Shown here piece by piece: positions 35,225-45,198 of a DNA stretch of 64,000 bases (position 1 is its first letter; each line of letters opens with the position of its first letter). Source of the stretch: a filamentous cyanobacterium CCP3 (GTDB lineage Bacteria > Cyanobacteriota > Cyanobacteriia > Phormidesmidales > Phormidesmidaceae); assembly GCA_003022385.1 (NCBI GenBank), contig PYGV01000001.1:36649-100648 (forward strand), written 5' to 3'. A program made the position numbers and the translations under genes. The notes beneath the pieces were generated by a model. That model saw only the letters and a list, made by a program, of their open reading frames with translations, was not told where the DNA came from and searched no databases.

Positions 35225-35989
35225 ATGTCTAGCACAGCGCATATTCCCAACTTTCCTGAGTGCGACCACCGGCTGGTGCAGGGGCTGCACCATTTGAGCG
35301 ATCGCGAGCTGGTGCAGCTGTTTCAGCACCACGGCGAGGCCGGGCGCTACTTTACGGCTATCTTTTGTCGCTACAGCCCCATGGTCTACAGCCTGATTCG
35401 CCACTCGGCGCGATCGCCTGTGCAGGCCGAGTATCTGTTTGCCCTCACCTGGCGACACATTCTCCACGAGCTGGGCGGCGTGACCTGTCCGGCGACCGTG
35501 GCGGGGGAAGGAGCCGGGGCCTTTACCCTGCAAAACTGGCTGATCAACATCACCGCGCTGTGCATTAACCAGGCGGTAGTGCCTGAGGTCGAGTCCATTC
35601 ACTACTCTCTTGAGCAGGCGACCCCGCCCTTCTGGTGCTACGTCGAGCAGGCGCTCGATCGCATGCCCGCCGTTGAGCGCCTGGTGGCCGTGATGGCCCT
35701 CACCTTTCGCTGGAGCGAAAATCGGATCGCGGCCTATCTGCAAGCCGAGGGCGAAACGCTCACCGCCGCCGAGGTGCGCCAAAAGCTAGGGCTGGCGTTT
35801 CAGCACCTAGAGGCGGCTCTGCCCGAAGACATTCGGCAAATTTATTTGGGCGACAGCCCCCTGCGGCCCGAGCCCCTGCCCGATGACCTCAACACCCTGC
35901 TAGACGTGCCCGATTTGGAAGGGGCAGGCCTAGATGAGATCAATCTGGTTGGCGCTGGGGGAGACCTGGGCAACGAATGGGCTAACTGA
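35225..35989 (+). CDS. Sigma-70-like (ECF-type) protein with divergent regions
   Basis: 254 residues. The N-terminal half resembles sigma region 2: LSDRELVQLFQHHGEAGRYF, then TAIFCRYSPMVYSLIRHSAR, then QAEYLFALTWRHILHELGG. The second half contains a region-4-like segment, MPAVERLVAVMALTFRWSEN followed by RIAAYLQAEGETLTAAEVRQ, where the helix-turn-helix is looser than usual. A 60-residue acidic tail ending DLGNEWAN follows. It could be an active alternative sigma factor or a regulator derived from one. No anti-sigma gene is adjacent; a secreted TPR protein follows 36 bases later on the same strand, so the pair is probably one operon. Confidence 0.75.
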   Translation: MSSTAHIPNFPECDHRLVQGLHHLSDRELVQLFQHHGEAGRYFTAIFCRYSPMVYSLIRHSARSPVQAEYLFALTWRHILHELGGVTCPATVAGEGAGAFTLQNWLINITALCINQAVVPEVESIHYSLEQATPPFWCYVEQALDRMPAVERLVAVMALTFRWSENRIAAYLQAEGETLTAAEVRQKLGLAFQHLEAALPEDIRQIYLGDSPLRPEPLPDDLNTLLDVPDLEGAGLDEINLVGAGGDLGNEWAN

Positions 35990-36025
35990 GCTGGACTTGG
36001 TATATGCCTGGGGAGGGCAATAGAA

Positions 36026-37036
36026 ATGAAGCACAACTACTTACTTGTCCTGGGACTGTTGCCCCTGCTAGGGCTGAGCCAACCAGCCTCGGCGCTCAAC
36101 CTCGAAGAGCAGCTTGATATTCGCCCCCTCGACGCTACCCAGGGACCGTCGCGAGACGTGGCCGACGGCTGGATGCAGTTGGGCAACCAGCAGCTGAGCG
36201 AGGGTAACCTGACCGAGGCCGTGGATTCGTGGGCCGAGGCGGCTGAGATCTATCGGCTGCTGGGCGATGGCCAGGCGGCCGGGCAGGCCTACGGCTCGAT
36301 TGGAGCGGCCTTTGCCACTCTGGGGCAATACCCCGAGGCCGAGCGGGCGCTGGTGCTGCGCATTGGCACCGCCCGCGACAATGATGACCCCCTGGGCCAA
36401 GTCTACGGACTCAACAACCTGGGCAACCTCTACGTCAACCAGGGGCGACTGCTGGCCGGGCAGACCCACTTTGAGGAGGCGCTGGCGATAGCTCGCACGA
36501 CGGGCGACTCGCGGGCGATTGGCCTATCGCTGAGCAACCTGGGCCAGGTAGCGACCCAGCGGGGTGATTTAGACGTGGCGGTGCGGCTGCTGGAGGCAGC
36601 GGCCAACTACCGCATTTTAGCCAGCGACTACGTAGGTGAGGCCCATTCCTCTAACAGTTTGGGGGATGTGTATGTGGCCCTGGGCCGAGAGACGAACGCG
36701 ATCGGGGCCTACCGGGTAGGGCTGCGCGCTGGCGTTGAGGCGGGCAACAGCGCTCTGCAAATTCGTGCCATTGATGGTCTGTTGGGCATTTACCTGGACC
36801 GAGAGGAGTTAGACATTGCCAAGCAGTACCTCGATCAGCGCAGCGCCCTAACCCTGGTCACGTCTCCTCCTGATCTGCAGACGGCCCTCACCTACCGCTG
36901 GCTGGGGGACTACTACCTCAAAACCGATGCCCCCGACTTGGCTGAGCAGGCCTTTAACCAAGGGTTACAGATTGCGCGCCGTCTTCAGCAAAAATCCCTG
37001 GAGGCCGAGTTTATCAACCGCCTGCTGGCGCTGTAA
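36026..37036 (+). CDS. Exported tetratricopeptide repeat protein
   Basis: 336 residues with a signal peptide cleaved near residue 24 (LGLSQPASA|LNLEE). The mature part is at least six TPR-like helical hairpins: GWMQLGNQQLSEGNLTEAVD, AYGSIGAAFATLGQYPEAER, GLNNLGNLYVNQGRLLAGQT, GLSLSNLGQVATQRGDLDVA, HSSNSLGDVYVALGRETNAI, and RWLGDYYLKTDAPDLAEQAF. A periplasmic protein-protein scaffold is likely. It is downstream of the sigma-like gene by 36 bases; whether the two share a pathway is inference. Confidence 0.85.
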   Translation: MKHNYLLVLGLLPLLGLSQPASALNLEEQLDIRPLDATQGPSRDVADGWMQLGNQQLSEGNLTEAVDSWAEAAEIYRLLGDGQAAGQAYGSIGAAFATLGQYPEAERALVLRIGTARDNDDPLGQVYGLNNLGNLYVNQGRLLAGQTHFEEALAIARTTGDSRAIGLSLSNLGQVATQRGDLDVAVRLLEAAANYRILASDYVGEAHSSNSLGDVYVALGRETNAIGAYRVGLRAGVEAGNSALQIRAIDGLLGIYLDREELDIAKQYLDQRSALTLVTSPPDLQTALTYRWLGDYYLKTDAPDLAEQAFNQGLQIARRLQQKSLEAEFINRLLAL

Positions 37037-37133
37037 TTGTGGCGCGATGCTGCCTCGCTATAGCCCTACGGATAAATTCCCCGAGCGTCAGCCCTTCATC
37101 CGTAGATTCCCAAAATTGGGCCTCTGACAATCA

Positions 37134-39842
37134 CTAGCCTTGGCGGAGGCCAGAAGGAGCCACCTCGACGTACTGATCGATGGACTGAGCCACGGCCTCG
37201 ATCGCTCCATTCGTCGTCAATGTTTGGTGGGGCAACGGGTTGCGGGCCTTGATCAGGGCGATCGCGCGGGTGACGCTCTCGGGCAAAACCACCACCAGGC
37301 TGTCGTTAGGGGCACCGTCTAGGGCCGTGTTAATGGCTTCGGTCTCGTTCAGAATGGTGCGGTAGGTGGCTTCGCCAATCACCTCTTCGATGCCGTGGAC
37401 AATCCACTTGGCGGCGTCGCCGCGATCGCGCCCCCGGGTGTCGTCATCTTCTTTGACGATGATGTCATCGAACATCTGGGCGGCCAGCTTGCCCAGGGTA
37501 ATGAAGTCGTCGTCGCGGCGATCGCCCGGCCCTCCGACCACACCAATCCGCCGCCCTGGCCAGTTCTTCACAAAGCCGCCCAGGGCCTCGTAGCTGGCAG
37601 GGTTGTGGGCGTAGTCAACTAGCGCATGAAACTGACCCAGGTTAAACAGGTTCATGCGGCCTGGGGTCTGGTCGGTAGAGGCCTCAAAGGTGTGCAGCGC
37701 CTGTCGAATGCAGCCGATATCGACCCCCTGAGCAAAAGCCGCCAGACTGGCCGCCAGAGCGTTGGCGATCTGGAAGGGAGCCTTACCGCCCATGGTCAGG
37801 GGCACCTTTTCGGCCTGCTCAATGCGCAGCAGCCAGTCGCCCTTGAGAATGGACAGATAGCCCTGCTCGTAGACGGCGGCCAGCCCCCCCTGCTGGGAGT
37901 GCTTGCGCACCAGCTCGTTGTGGGGATCCATCGAGAAGTAGGCCACCTGGCTCTTGACCCGCTGGGCCATCGCCGCCCCCAGCGGATCGTCGGCGTTGAG
38001 CACCGCGTAGCCGCTGGGGCGCACCGCTTCAGCCACCACGCTTTTGAGGTGGGCCATGTCTTCGAGGGTTTCGATATCGCCCAGGCCCATGTGGTCGGCG
38101 GCGACGTTGAGCACCACGCCGATGTCGCAGTCTCTAAAGGCCAAGCCCGATCGCAAAATGCCCCCCCGCGCCGTTTCCAGTACCGCCACTTCGACAGTGG
38201 GGTCTTGCAAAATCACCTGGGCGCTCTGGGGGCCGGTGGTGTCGCCCGGCTCGACCATGTTGTCGCCGATGTAGATGCCGTCGGTGGTGGTGTAGCCCAC
38301 CATCTGCCCCGTCTGCTTAAAAATGTGGGCGGTCAGGCGGGTGGTGGTGGTTTTGCCATTGGTGCCCGTGATCGCCACGATGGGCACGCGGGCGGGGGTG
38401 CCGGGCGGAAACAGCATCGACAGAATCGGCTCGGCCACGTTGCGGGCAATGCCAACGCTGGGGCAGACGTGCATGCGCAGCCCCGGTGCCGCGTTGACCT
38501 CGACGATGACGCCGTCCACCTCGCGCAGGGGCTTGGAAATGTCGGTGGTGACTACGTCAATACCGGCGATGTCGAGGCCGATGGTCTTGGCGATCCGCTC
38601 GGCCACCCAGATGTTGTCGGGGTGAATGTCATCGGTGCGATCGATCGCAATGCCGCCGGTACTCAGGTTGGCGGTGGCCCGCAGATAGCACACTTCGCCC
38701 TCGGGCAGTACGGTCTCAAGGCTGTAGCCCTTGCGATCGAGCAGCTGCCAGGTGGTGCGATCGACCTCAATGCGGGTGAGCAGGTTGTCGTGGCCCACAC
38801 CCCGGCGCGGGTCCTGGTTGGTAATGTCGATCAGCTGCTCAATGGTCGATTTGCCGTCGCCAACGACGTGGGCGGGCACCCGCTCGGCCACCGCGATGAC
38901 GCGCCCGTTGACCACCAGCACCCGGTGGTCGCGGCCCCGGTAAAAGCGCTCCACAATCACGCCTTTGGAAACATCCTTGGCGGCTTCATAGGCTTCTTCG
39001 GCGGCCTCGTAGGTGTCAATATCGATGGTGATGCCGCGCCCGTGGTTGCCGTCGAGGGGCTTAACCACAATCGGGTAGCCGCCGACGTCTTCGATCGCAT
39101 TCTCCAGCTCGTCGAGGTAGTAAATTACGGTGCCTCGGGGCACGGGCACCCCGGCGTTGCGCAAAATTTGCTTGGTGCCCTCTTTGTCGGAGGCCAGTTC
39201 GACGGCCAGAATGCTGGTCTTGCTGCTCAGGGTGGCCTGCACCCGCTGCTGGTAGCGGCCATAGCCGAGCTGAATCATGGCCCGAGTCGAGAGCTGCATC
39301 CAGGGGATATCCTGGGTTTCGGCGGCGCGCACGATGGCCTCGGTGCTGGGTCCAAGGGCGGCATCAAGGCGAAACTCAGTGAGGTCAGCGAGATCTTGCT
39401 CCAGCTCCTCTTTGGGGTAGTGGCCGGTTTCGACCAGGCTGTTGCACAGCCGCACGGCGGCCCGAGCGGCGTAGCGCCCGGCCTGCTCGTTTTGGTACTC
39501 AAACACCACCTGGTAAACGCCGGGGTCAGCGACGGCGCGGGTGCGGCCAAAACCAACGGGCATACCGGCCATAGTCTGTAGCTCTAGGGCCACGTGCTCG
39601 ATGATGTGGCCCATATAGGTGCCCTGGCGCACCCGGCTCAAAAAGCCGCCTCGGTGCCCTGGCGAACAGAAGTGCTCGATCAGGCTGGGCAGGGTCTCGG
39701 CCAGCGCTTCATAAAACCCAGGAATCTGGTCGGAGGGGCGATCGGCGAGGTCTTCTAGATCTAGCCGCATCAAAATCAGGTTGGGGTAGCGGATGCTCCA
39801 GTAGTTTGGCCCTCGGAGAGTCTGGGTTTTAAGAATTCGCAT
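37134..39842 (-). CDS. cphA: Cyanophycin synthetase
   Basis: Makes the storage polymer multi-L-arginyl-poly-L-aspartate by adding Asp to the backbone and Arg to its side chains, using ATP. I start at the ATG at 39842 (MRILKTQTLRGPNYWS), giving 902 residues; the 42-residue upstream extension has no conserved sequence. An N-terminal domain is followed by an ATP-grasp domain at about 160-480 (VVKPLDGNHGRGITIDI, then VIVEVNAAPGLRMH) and a C-terminal Mur-ligase-like domain with the P-loop GTNGKTTTTR and DYAHNPASYEALGGF. The cyanophycinase gene cphB, often adjacent, is not in the window. The upstream neighbours are DUF1995 and cysteine desulfurase. Confidence 0.98.
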   Translation of the reverse strand: MRILKTQTLRGPNYWSIRYPNLILMRLDLEDLADRPSDQIPGFYEALAETLPSLIEHFCSPGHRGGFLSRVRQGTYMGHIIEHVALELQTMAGMPVGFGRTRAVADPGVYQVVFEYQNEQAGRYAARAAVRLCNSLVETGHYPKEELEQDLADLTEFRLDAALGPSTEAIVRAAETQDIPWMQLSTRAMIQLGYGRYQQRVQATLSSKTSILAVELASDKEGTKQILRNAGVPVPRGTVIYYLDELENAIEDVGGYPIVVKPLDGNHGRGITIDIDTYEAAEEAYEAAKDVSKGVIVERFYRGRDHRVLVVNGRVIAVAERVPAHVVGDGKSTIEQLIDITNQDPRRGVGHDNLLTRIEVDRTTWQLLDRKGYSLETVLPEGEVCYLRATANLSTGGIAIDRTDDIHPDNIWVAERIAKTIGLDIAGIDVVTTDISKPLREVDGVIVEVNAAPGLRMHVCPSVGIARNVAEPILSMLFPPGTPARVPIVAITGTNGKTTTTRLTAHIFKQTGQMVGYTTTDGIYIGDNMVEPGDTTGPQSAQVILQDPTVEVAVLETARGGILRSGLAFRDCDIGVVLNVAADHMGLGDIETLEDMAHLKSVVAEAVRPSGYAVLNADDPLGAAMAQRVKSQVAYFSMDPHNELVRKHSQQGGLAAVYEQGYLSILKGDWLLRIEQAEKVPLTMGGKAPFQIANALAASLAAFAQGVDIGCIRQALHTFEASTDQTPGRMNLFNLGQFHALVDYAHNPASYEALGGFVKNWPGRRIGVVGGPGDRRDDDFITLGKLAAQMFDDIIVKEDDDTRGRDRGDAAKWIVHGIEEVIGEATYRTILNETEAINTALDGAPNDSLVVVLPESVTRAIALIKARNPLPHQTLTTNGAIEAVAQSIDQYVEVAPSGLRQG

Positions 39843-40021
39843 GGGCTGTCGTAACTCACCAGTCGTAGAACAGTGTTGGCTTGAGAGCAGCGCAGGGAGG
39901 GGGCTGATCAGCAGGGTGTAGTGCAGTATAACCCCAGGCCAGGACTCAAGACAGTATCCCTGAGGCACGATCTTGCCTGAATGACAGGAATAATTCTGCC
40001 CCTTTGATAGAGGTTGCTAAA

Positions 40022-40792
40022 TTACTGGGTGAGGGCTCGAATAAACCCCTGTAGCTCACTTAAAAAGCCGCCCCGTTTACCTTTGATAGGGGCCTCATCA
40101 GCCGCGCCTGAGGCGGCAGCGCTGTCGCCCATCAAAATGCGATCGATCGCTTCGCCAAAGGGCTTTTCGGGCATTTCAGCCAGCAGCCTGTAGCCCGCCT
40201 CAGTTTCTTGCCACACCTGCCAGGGTTGCGGGTAGCAGCGCAGCAGCACCGCCCCCTCCAGAGGCCGCAGGTAGTAGATCGGCTCTAGCGTGCTGAGGAA
40301 GCGATCGCGCAGCTGCCGCCCGGCGTAGCCAATGCCAATAGTCGCCACGTCTTCGAGCTTGGGGTTGAGCATGATCACAAACTTGTCCCCAGCCTCGGTA
40401 CACATGTCTTCGACCTGGTTGACCTCAATGGACGAGGGCTCGACAAACAGGTAGGCCTGGTCACCGGACTCCATTTCGCTGTGCAGTTCGCCGATGCCGC
40501 GCACCACAAAGTCGGGGTTGCCCCAGTCGCGGCGGGCCAGGGCAGCGCCCCCCGCATCGGGAAAGTAAACCTTGAACACGAGGCCCAGCTCTTGCAGAAC
40601 AGGGTAAAACTGCTGGGCCACGGGCGCACCCTTCAGCTCAGAGTAGGCCAGCTCCACTACCATGCGGGGTACCCCAGCTTGAATAGCCGCCCGAGTGGCC
40701 TCACGGGCCTGGGCGATCGCCTCTTCCAGGCTGGCCGGTACGGTGTTCGCGGCAGAATTTGCGGCATTGTCGTCGTTTGCAGCTTGAGTCAT
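40022..40792 (-). CDS. DUF1995 family protein
   Basis: 256-residue soluble protein. Diagnostic parts are PASLEEAIAQAREATRAAIQ, PRMVVELAYSELKGAPVAQQ, then LFVEPSSIEVNQVEDMC and KFVIMLNPKLEDVATIGIGY, matching the DUF1995 domain shared by cyanobacteria and plastids. Plant homologues have been linked to photosystem II accumulation (LPA3) and to a chloroplast adenylate kinase fusion. The biochemical role is unknown. It starts 23 bases downstream of the cysteine desulfurase stop and so is probably co-transcribed with it, a linkage worth noting for Fe-S related function. Confidence 0.8.
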   Translation of the reverse strand: MTQAANDDNAANSAANTVPASLEEAIAQAREATRAAIQAGVPRMVVELAYSELKGAPVAQQFYPVLQELGLVFKVYFPDAGGAALARRDWGNPDFVVRGIGELHSEMESGDQAYLFVEPSSIEVNQVEDMCTEAGDKFVIMLNPKLEDVATIGIGYAGRQLRDRFLSTLEPIYYLRPLEGAVLLRCYPQPWQVWQETEAGYRLLAEMPEKPFGEAIDRILMGDSAAASGAADEAPIKGKRGGFLSELQGFIRALTQ

Positions 40793-40815
40793 GGTGGCTA
40801 TCAGCAGTTAGAACG

Positions 40816-41979
40816 TCATGCGGGGGTGAGGGTGAGGGTGGCCAGGGCGCGACCCAGCACCTGGCGCAGCACCAGCGCCACCCAGTCGATATCGGCGGCG
40901 GTGGTGTGCTGCCCCAGGGTGAGACGAATGCCGCAGCTGGCGGCGCGATCGCTGTAGCCCATGGCCAGCAGCACCGGGCTGGGGCTGAGCTTGCCGCTGC
41001 GGCAGGCCGCCCCGGCGCTGATGCCAATGCCGGCCAGATTCATCTCGCGCACCAGAGTGCGACCGCTGACCCGATCGCCGTCGGCAGCCACGCAAAAGCT
41101 GACGTGGTGGGGCAGGCGCTGGTAGCGATCGCCCGTGGGCGACAGTTCAGCCACGCTGGCCAGCTGATCGAAGAGGCGATCGCGCAGACCGATCAGGCGC
41201 GGCGTTTCGGTCGCCATCTCTGCCACAGCCAGGGCCGCCGCCGCCCCAAACCCGGCCAGGGTGGGTACCGCCTGGGTGCCCGAGCGCAGGCCAAACTCCT
41301 GGCCACCGCCGCCTAGCAGCGGCACTAGCTCCACCCCAGGCCGCACGTACAGCGCCCCCGCTCCCTGCGGCCCGTAGATTTTATGGCTGGACATCGACAG
41401 CAGATCGACCGGCAGCGTTTGCACATCCACAGGCAGCCGCCCGGCCACCTGCACCGCATCGGTGTGGAACAGCGCCCCGTGGTCGCGGGCGATCTGGCCC
41501 AGGGCCTCGATCGGCTGCAGGGTGCCCACTTCACTCTGGCCGTAGATAATCGATACCAGCACGGTGTTGTCGCGCAGGGCCTGACGCAGATCGCTGGGGC
41601 TGACCCGTCCCTGGGCATTCACCGGCAGTCGGGTTACCTGCCAGCCCAAGGCTTCGAGCTGCTGGGCCGGTTTCTCCACCGCCGAATGCTCCACCGCCGA
41701 AATAATGATGTGCTGGGGCACCCGGTAGCGCTGGGCGACTCCTATCAGGGCCAGGTTGTCGGCCTCGGTGCCCCCCGCCGTAAATACCACAGCGTCGGCT
41801 GGGGCATTGAGCAGCCCGGCCACCTGCGATCGCGCCTGCTCAAGCACCGTAGCCGAGCGGCTGCCCCACTGGTGCAGGCTAGAGGGGTTGCCCCACTGGT
41901 CGGCCATACAGGCGCTCACGGCGGCAATCGCCTCCGGGCGCGGGGGCGTGGTGGCGCTGTAGTCTAGATAAATTTGCAT
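40816..41979 (-). CDS. Cysteine desulfurase (NifS/IscS family)
   Basis: PLP enzyme that takes sulfur from cysteine for Fe-S cluster and thiocofactor synthesis. I place the start at the ATG at 41979 (MQIYLDYSATTPPRPEA), giving 387 residues; the 15 residues upstream are not conserved. The PLP-binding Lys is in SMSSHKIYGPQGAGALY, the cofactor-contact TAGGTEADNLALIG is near residue 75, and the persulfide Cys is in SAGAACRSGKLSP near residue 325. The nearby Ser-rich, Cys-proximal loop suits group I (NifS/IscS-like) enzymes. Which of several cyanobacterial paralogues it is cannot be said from sequence alone. Confidence 0.95.
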   Translation of the reverse strand: MQIYLDYSATTPPRPEAIAAVSACMADQWGNPSSLHQWGSRSATVLEQARSQVAGLLNAPADAVVFTAGGTEADNLALIGVAQRYRVPQHIIISAVEHSAVEKPAQQLEALGWQVTRLPVNAQGRVSPSDLRQALRDNTVLVSIIYGQSEVGTLQPIEALGQIARDHGALFHTDAVQVAGRLPVDVQTLPVDLLSMSSHKIYGPQGAGALYVRPGVELVPLLGGGGQEFGLRSGTQAVPTLAGFGAAAALAVAEMATETPRLIGLRDRLFDQLASVAELSPTGDRYQRLPHHVSFCVAADGDRVSGRTLVREMNLAGIGISAGAACRSGKLSPSPVLLAMGYSDRAASCGIRLTLGQHTTAADIDWVALVLRQVLGRALATLTLTPA

Positions 41980-42131
41980 GGTCACTATTGGTCCAGAGAA
42001 CAGCGCGCCCCAGCGGCACAGCATTCATCCTAGCAGGGCACGCTGCCCCTAATGAGTGTCGTTTCCCCCCGCCTGAAGACAGCGCTATTGACCTCAGACT
42101 AAAGGATGAGATTGGTCTATCTAAAATAGAG

Positions 42132-42605
42132 CTAAGGCGACGATCGATAGAGGTACAGAGCCGGCAGCGGAGAGTCGACGCCTGCGATCGCCACTACCGC
42201 ATCAGGCTCATCCCCAGCAGCGGGTTCACCCTGGGCCAGGGGTACCGCAGCGGCCACCTCGGCTACGCGATCGGGGCCAGTCTGGTGCAGCATGGTCAGC
42301 CAGGCCCAGCCGCAGTCTACCAGGCGAGCCACATCCACCCCGGCATAGGCGGGCTCAAACGGGCGCAGGCGGTTGACCCCCTCCCCCAGCAAAATCGAGG
42401 CCCCCTGCCAGTTGAGGTTGCCCAGGTGATACAGCCCCACCGCGATTTGCAGAATGCCCTGGTAAAACGGCTTTTCTAAGGTGTTGGCCTCCATCCAAGC
42501 CGCCTCTAGCACGTCGTGGCAGCGGTAGTATTCGCCCTGATTAAAAAGAGCAATGCCCGCTTCCAGGCGGGGATCAACACTTTCGGTAGACATACGACTA
42601 GCCAT
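42132..42605 (-). CDS. DUF309 family protein
   Basis: 157 residues. The family core GIALFNQGEYYRCHDVLEAA and WMEANTLEKPFYQGILQIAV, then GLYHLGNLNWQGASILLGEG is intact; it forms an all-helical fold with a conserved His/Glu-rich face (HDVLE) suggestive of metal or nucleotide binding. No function is established. The start could be the second ATG at 42593 (MSTESVDPRL). It sits in the opposite orientation to glmM with 91 bases between starts, so the promoters are back to back. Confidence 0.85.
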   Translation of the reverse strand: MASRMSTESVDPRLEAGIALFNQGEYYRCHDVLEAAWMEANTLEKPFYQGILQIAVGLYHLGNLNWQGASILLGEGVNRLRPFEPAYAGVDVARLVDCGWAWLTMLHQTGPDRVAEVAAAVPLAQGEPAAGDEPDAVVAIAGVDSPLPALYLYRSSP

Positions 42606-42696
42606 AGAGCGGGCAGAACTGGCCTACAGAGATAGTTCCATCCTAGGGCAGAGGTGTTATCCTCCACTGTGAGTGTGAGGTGTGAGGAAAATTAAC

Positions 42697-44202
42697 ATGG
42701 TAAGTTCTCCCGTCAGGCCCACGGGCACAGTACCTCTGGGCCACCAGCAGGACAGCGGCAGTAGCCCCACCGCAGAGTCGTTGACCGCAGAGTTGCTCAG
42801 CACTGACTCACGGGTCAAAGGATTGGCGCGGCAGCCGCTGCCGCCAGGGCCTCTGTTTGGCACCGATGGCATTCGCGGCAAAGCGGGCGATCTGCTGACC
42901 GCGCCCCTGGCCATGGACATTGGCTACTGGGCCGGGCAGGTGATGCGGGCCAGCGGGTCGATCGACGGGCCGATTATTTTGGGTCAAGACTCGCGCACTT
43001 CGGGTCACATGCTGGCTTCGGCCCTCTCGGCGGGCTTGACCGCCGCCGGGCTGGAGGTCTGGCAGATTGGGCTCTGCCCCACCCCGGCTGTGGCCTACCT
43101 GGCAGAGTCTTGCCACGCCCTGGGAGGAATTATGATTTCGGCCAGCCACAACCCCCCCGCCGACAACGGCATCAAGTTTTTTGGCGGTGACGGCACCAAG
43201 CTCGGCGGTCCGGTGCAAGCGACGATTGAAGCGGCGCTGCGGGGCCAGCTGACTGGGCTAGAGGCAGCTACCGCCTGGGGCCAGTGCTACTACCGACCAG
43301 AGTTGGTCAACCGCTACGCCAGCTTTTTGCACGAGCCGCTACAGCCCGGCCTCAATTTGACCGGCATGAAGGTGGTGCTGGATATGGCCTGGGGCTCGGC
43401 TACCCGCCTGGCCGAGCAGGTCTTTTTAGAAGCCGGAGCCGAGGTGATTGCCCTGCACGGTGCCCCCGACGGCGATCGCATCAATGTCGACTGCGGCTCG
43501 ACCCACCTAGAACCGCTCAAAGCCGCGATCGCGCTGCACCAGGCCGACCTGGGCTTTGCCTTCGATGGCGATGCCGACCGGGTAATGGCGGTCGATGCCC
43601 AGGGCCGCGTCGTCGATGGCGACTATATTCTCTATTTTTGGGGCAAGCGGCTGCAAGAGCAGGGACGGCTGCCCAACCACACCGTGATCTCGACGGTGAT
43701 GGCCAACCTGGGCTTTGAGCGGGCCTGGGAAAAGCTGGGCGGCACCCTGGTGCGAACCAATGTGGGCGACCAGCACGTCTACAGCGAAATGGTGAGCCGG
43801 GGAGCCAAGCTCGGCGGCGAGCAGTCGGGCCACATTCTCTGCCACCACTACAGCCTCACGGGCGACGGCATTCTCACGGCGCTGCACCTGGCGGCGCTGG
43901 TGCAAACTCTGGGCGGGTCTCTGGCCGCCCTAGTCGATGACAGCTTTACAACCTACCCCCAAAAGCTGCAGAACGTGCAGGTGACCGATCGCGATCGCCG
44001 CCTCAACTGGCAAGACTGCGCCCCCGTTGGCCAGGCTGTGACCGCCGCCGAGCAGGCGATGGGGAGCGAGGGCCGGGTGCTGGTGCGCCCCTCCGGTACC
44101 GAGCCCGTCCTGCGCGTCATGGTCGAAGCGATCGACGCAGCCCTAGTCGATCGCTGGACCCAGCACATTGTGCAGGCCGTCACCCAGCACCTGGCCGCTT
44201 AA
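42697..44202 (+). CDS. glmM: Phosphoglucosamine mutase
   Basis: Converts glucosamine 6-phosphate to glucosamine 1-phosphate for peptidoglycan precursors. The motif [14 protein letters not shown] opens the first domain; the active-site phosphoserine is S150 in [13 protein letters not shown]; the Mg2+-binding loop is [12 protein letters not shown]; and the C-terminal phosphate-binding motif is [16 protein letters not shown]. The start is uncertain: the longest frame begins at GTG 42682, but ATG 42697 has a GAGG 9 bases upstream and is chosen here, giving 501 residues. The N-terminal 50 residues before FGTDG form a non-conserved extension. Confidence 0.93.
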   Translation: MVSSPVRPTGTVPLGHQQDSGSSPTAESLTAELLSTDSRVKGLARQPLPPGPLFGTDGIRGKAGDLLTAPLAMDIGYWAGQVMRASGSIDGPIILGQDSRTSGHMLASALSAGLTAAGLEVWQIGLCPTPAVAYLAESCHALGGIMISASHNPPADNGIKFFGGDGTKLGGPVQATIEAALRGQLTGLEAATAWGQCYYRPELVNRYASFLHEPLQPGLNLTGMKVVLDMAWGSATRLAEQVFLEAGAEVIALHGAPDGDRINVDCGSTHLEPLKAAIALHQADLGFAFDGDADRVMAVDAQGRVVDGDYILYFWGKRLQEQGRLPNHTVISTVMANLGFERAWEKLGGTLVRTNVGDQHVYSEMVSRGAKLGGEQSGHILCHHYSLTGDGILTALHLAALVQTLGGSLAALVDDSFTTYPQKLQNVQVTDRDRRLNWQDCAPVGQAVTAAEQAMGSEGRVLVRPSGTEPVLRVMVEAIDAALVDRWTQHIVQAVTQHLAA

Positions 44203-44327
44203 CCCCAGCACGAACAGCTCAAAAATCGGCCCAGCGCGATCGCAGGAGCCAGCCATCACAGCCACCATAGGGGCAGCTAAGGACTTTCATCAGTTCTGGC
44301 TGTCCCTTAGCTTTGGAGCACTTCAGT

Positions 44328-45092
44328 ATGGTGGCGAGCGTTTTAAGTCTGGGTTTGGTGCTGTTGCTGGTGGTGATTTTTGGCCTGGCTCAGTGGTGGC
44401 AGATTCCGGTGGGCAACTTCGCTGACTGGGTGGTGGGGCTGGCCAGCTTTGGCTGGCTGCTAACCCTGACCACCGTGCCCTGGAACATTTACTTTGAGGC
44501 CAAAGCCGCGCTGAGCGAAGCCGATCTCTCCCAGGAAAAGGGCATTGCCGTAGACGATCGCCAGGTTGACTACGTGCGATCGCTGGCCCGCTGGTCGCTG
44601 CGCCTGGTGCTAGCCCTCCACCTGCTCACCGCCCTGGGACTCTACCTGCTCGCCAGCACAGGCGTTAGCCAGCTAGGCTACTGGGGCTCAGCCGCCGCCC
44701 TACTGCTCAGCGGCCTGCGCCCCGCCCTGCGCACCTACCAGTACTTCGCCGCCCGCATTGCCAACCTTCAGCAGCAGTTTCAGTATCCGCGCGAAGATGT
44801 GGTCTGGCTGCGCGATCGCCTCACCCAGGCCGAAACCAAACTAGAGCAGCTCACCGCCCAGCTCAATACCGACGACCCCGCCTCCTGGGCCGCCACCGAA
44901 CAGCGCCAGCGCCAGGCCCTGCGGCAGGATCTCACCGTTCTCGCTACGGAAGTTACGACTCTGGTGGCAACCAACCAGGCCGAGCATCAGCGGCTGGCGC
45001 TGGAGGGGCAGCAGGCGATCGCCCAGCTCAGTGCCGATGGCCAGTTCCTAGAGCACGTTCGCGAAATTATTCGCTTTTTCAAAGCGGCGTAG
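44328..45092 (+). CDS. Membrane protein with coiled-coil tail, conserved in cyanobacteria
   Basis: 254 residues from the ATG at 44328 (a TTG five codons upstream extends the frame but is less likely). Four hydrophobic segments, at about 1-22, 32-52, 93-112 and 118-138, are followed by a soluble helical tail with a coiled coil (LRDRLTQAETKLEQLTAQL, then AEHQRLALEGQQAIAQLSAD). No enzymatic motif or family name is recognisable. Spacing from glmM (125 bases) and an inverted repeat (AGCTAAGGAC / GTCCCTTAGCT) at 44276-44312 suggest glmM ends separately and this gene has its own promoter. Confidence 0.7.
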   Translation: MVASVLSLGLVLLLVVIFGLAQWWQIPVGNFADWVVGLASFGWLLTLTTVPWNIYFEAKAALSEADLSQEKGIAVDDRQVDYVRSLARWSLRLVLALHLLTALGLYLLASTGVSQLGYWGSAAALLLSGLRPALRTYQYFAARIANLQQQFQYPREDVVWLRDRLTQAETKLEQLTAQLNTDDPASWAATEQRQRQALRQDLTVLATEVTTLVATNQAEHQRLALEGQQAIAQLSADGQFLEHVREIIRFFKAA

Positions 45093-45198
45093 AGAGTGGA
45101 AGGGCTGAGTGTTTGCCAGGTTAGCTTGTTAGTTCAAAGTGTAAAATTATAAGTTCAAAAATTAGGGACTTGATCCACAATTTTGAATTTTCAATTTT

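Noticed and set aside
37626..39581. 651-residue ORF on the plus strand opposite cphA
   Set aside because: Gly/Val/His-rich product with no domain, mirroring GC-rich codons of the highly conserved cyanophycin synthetase on the minus strand.
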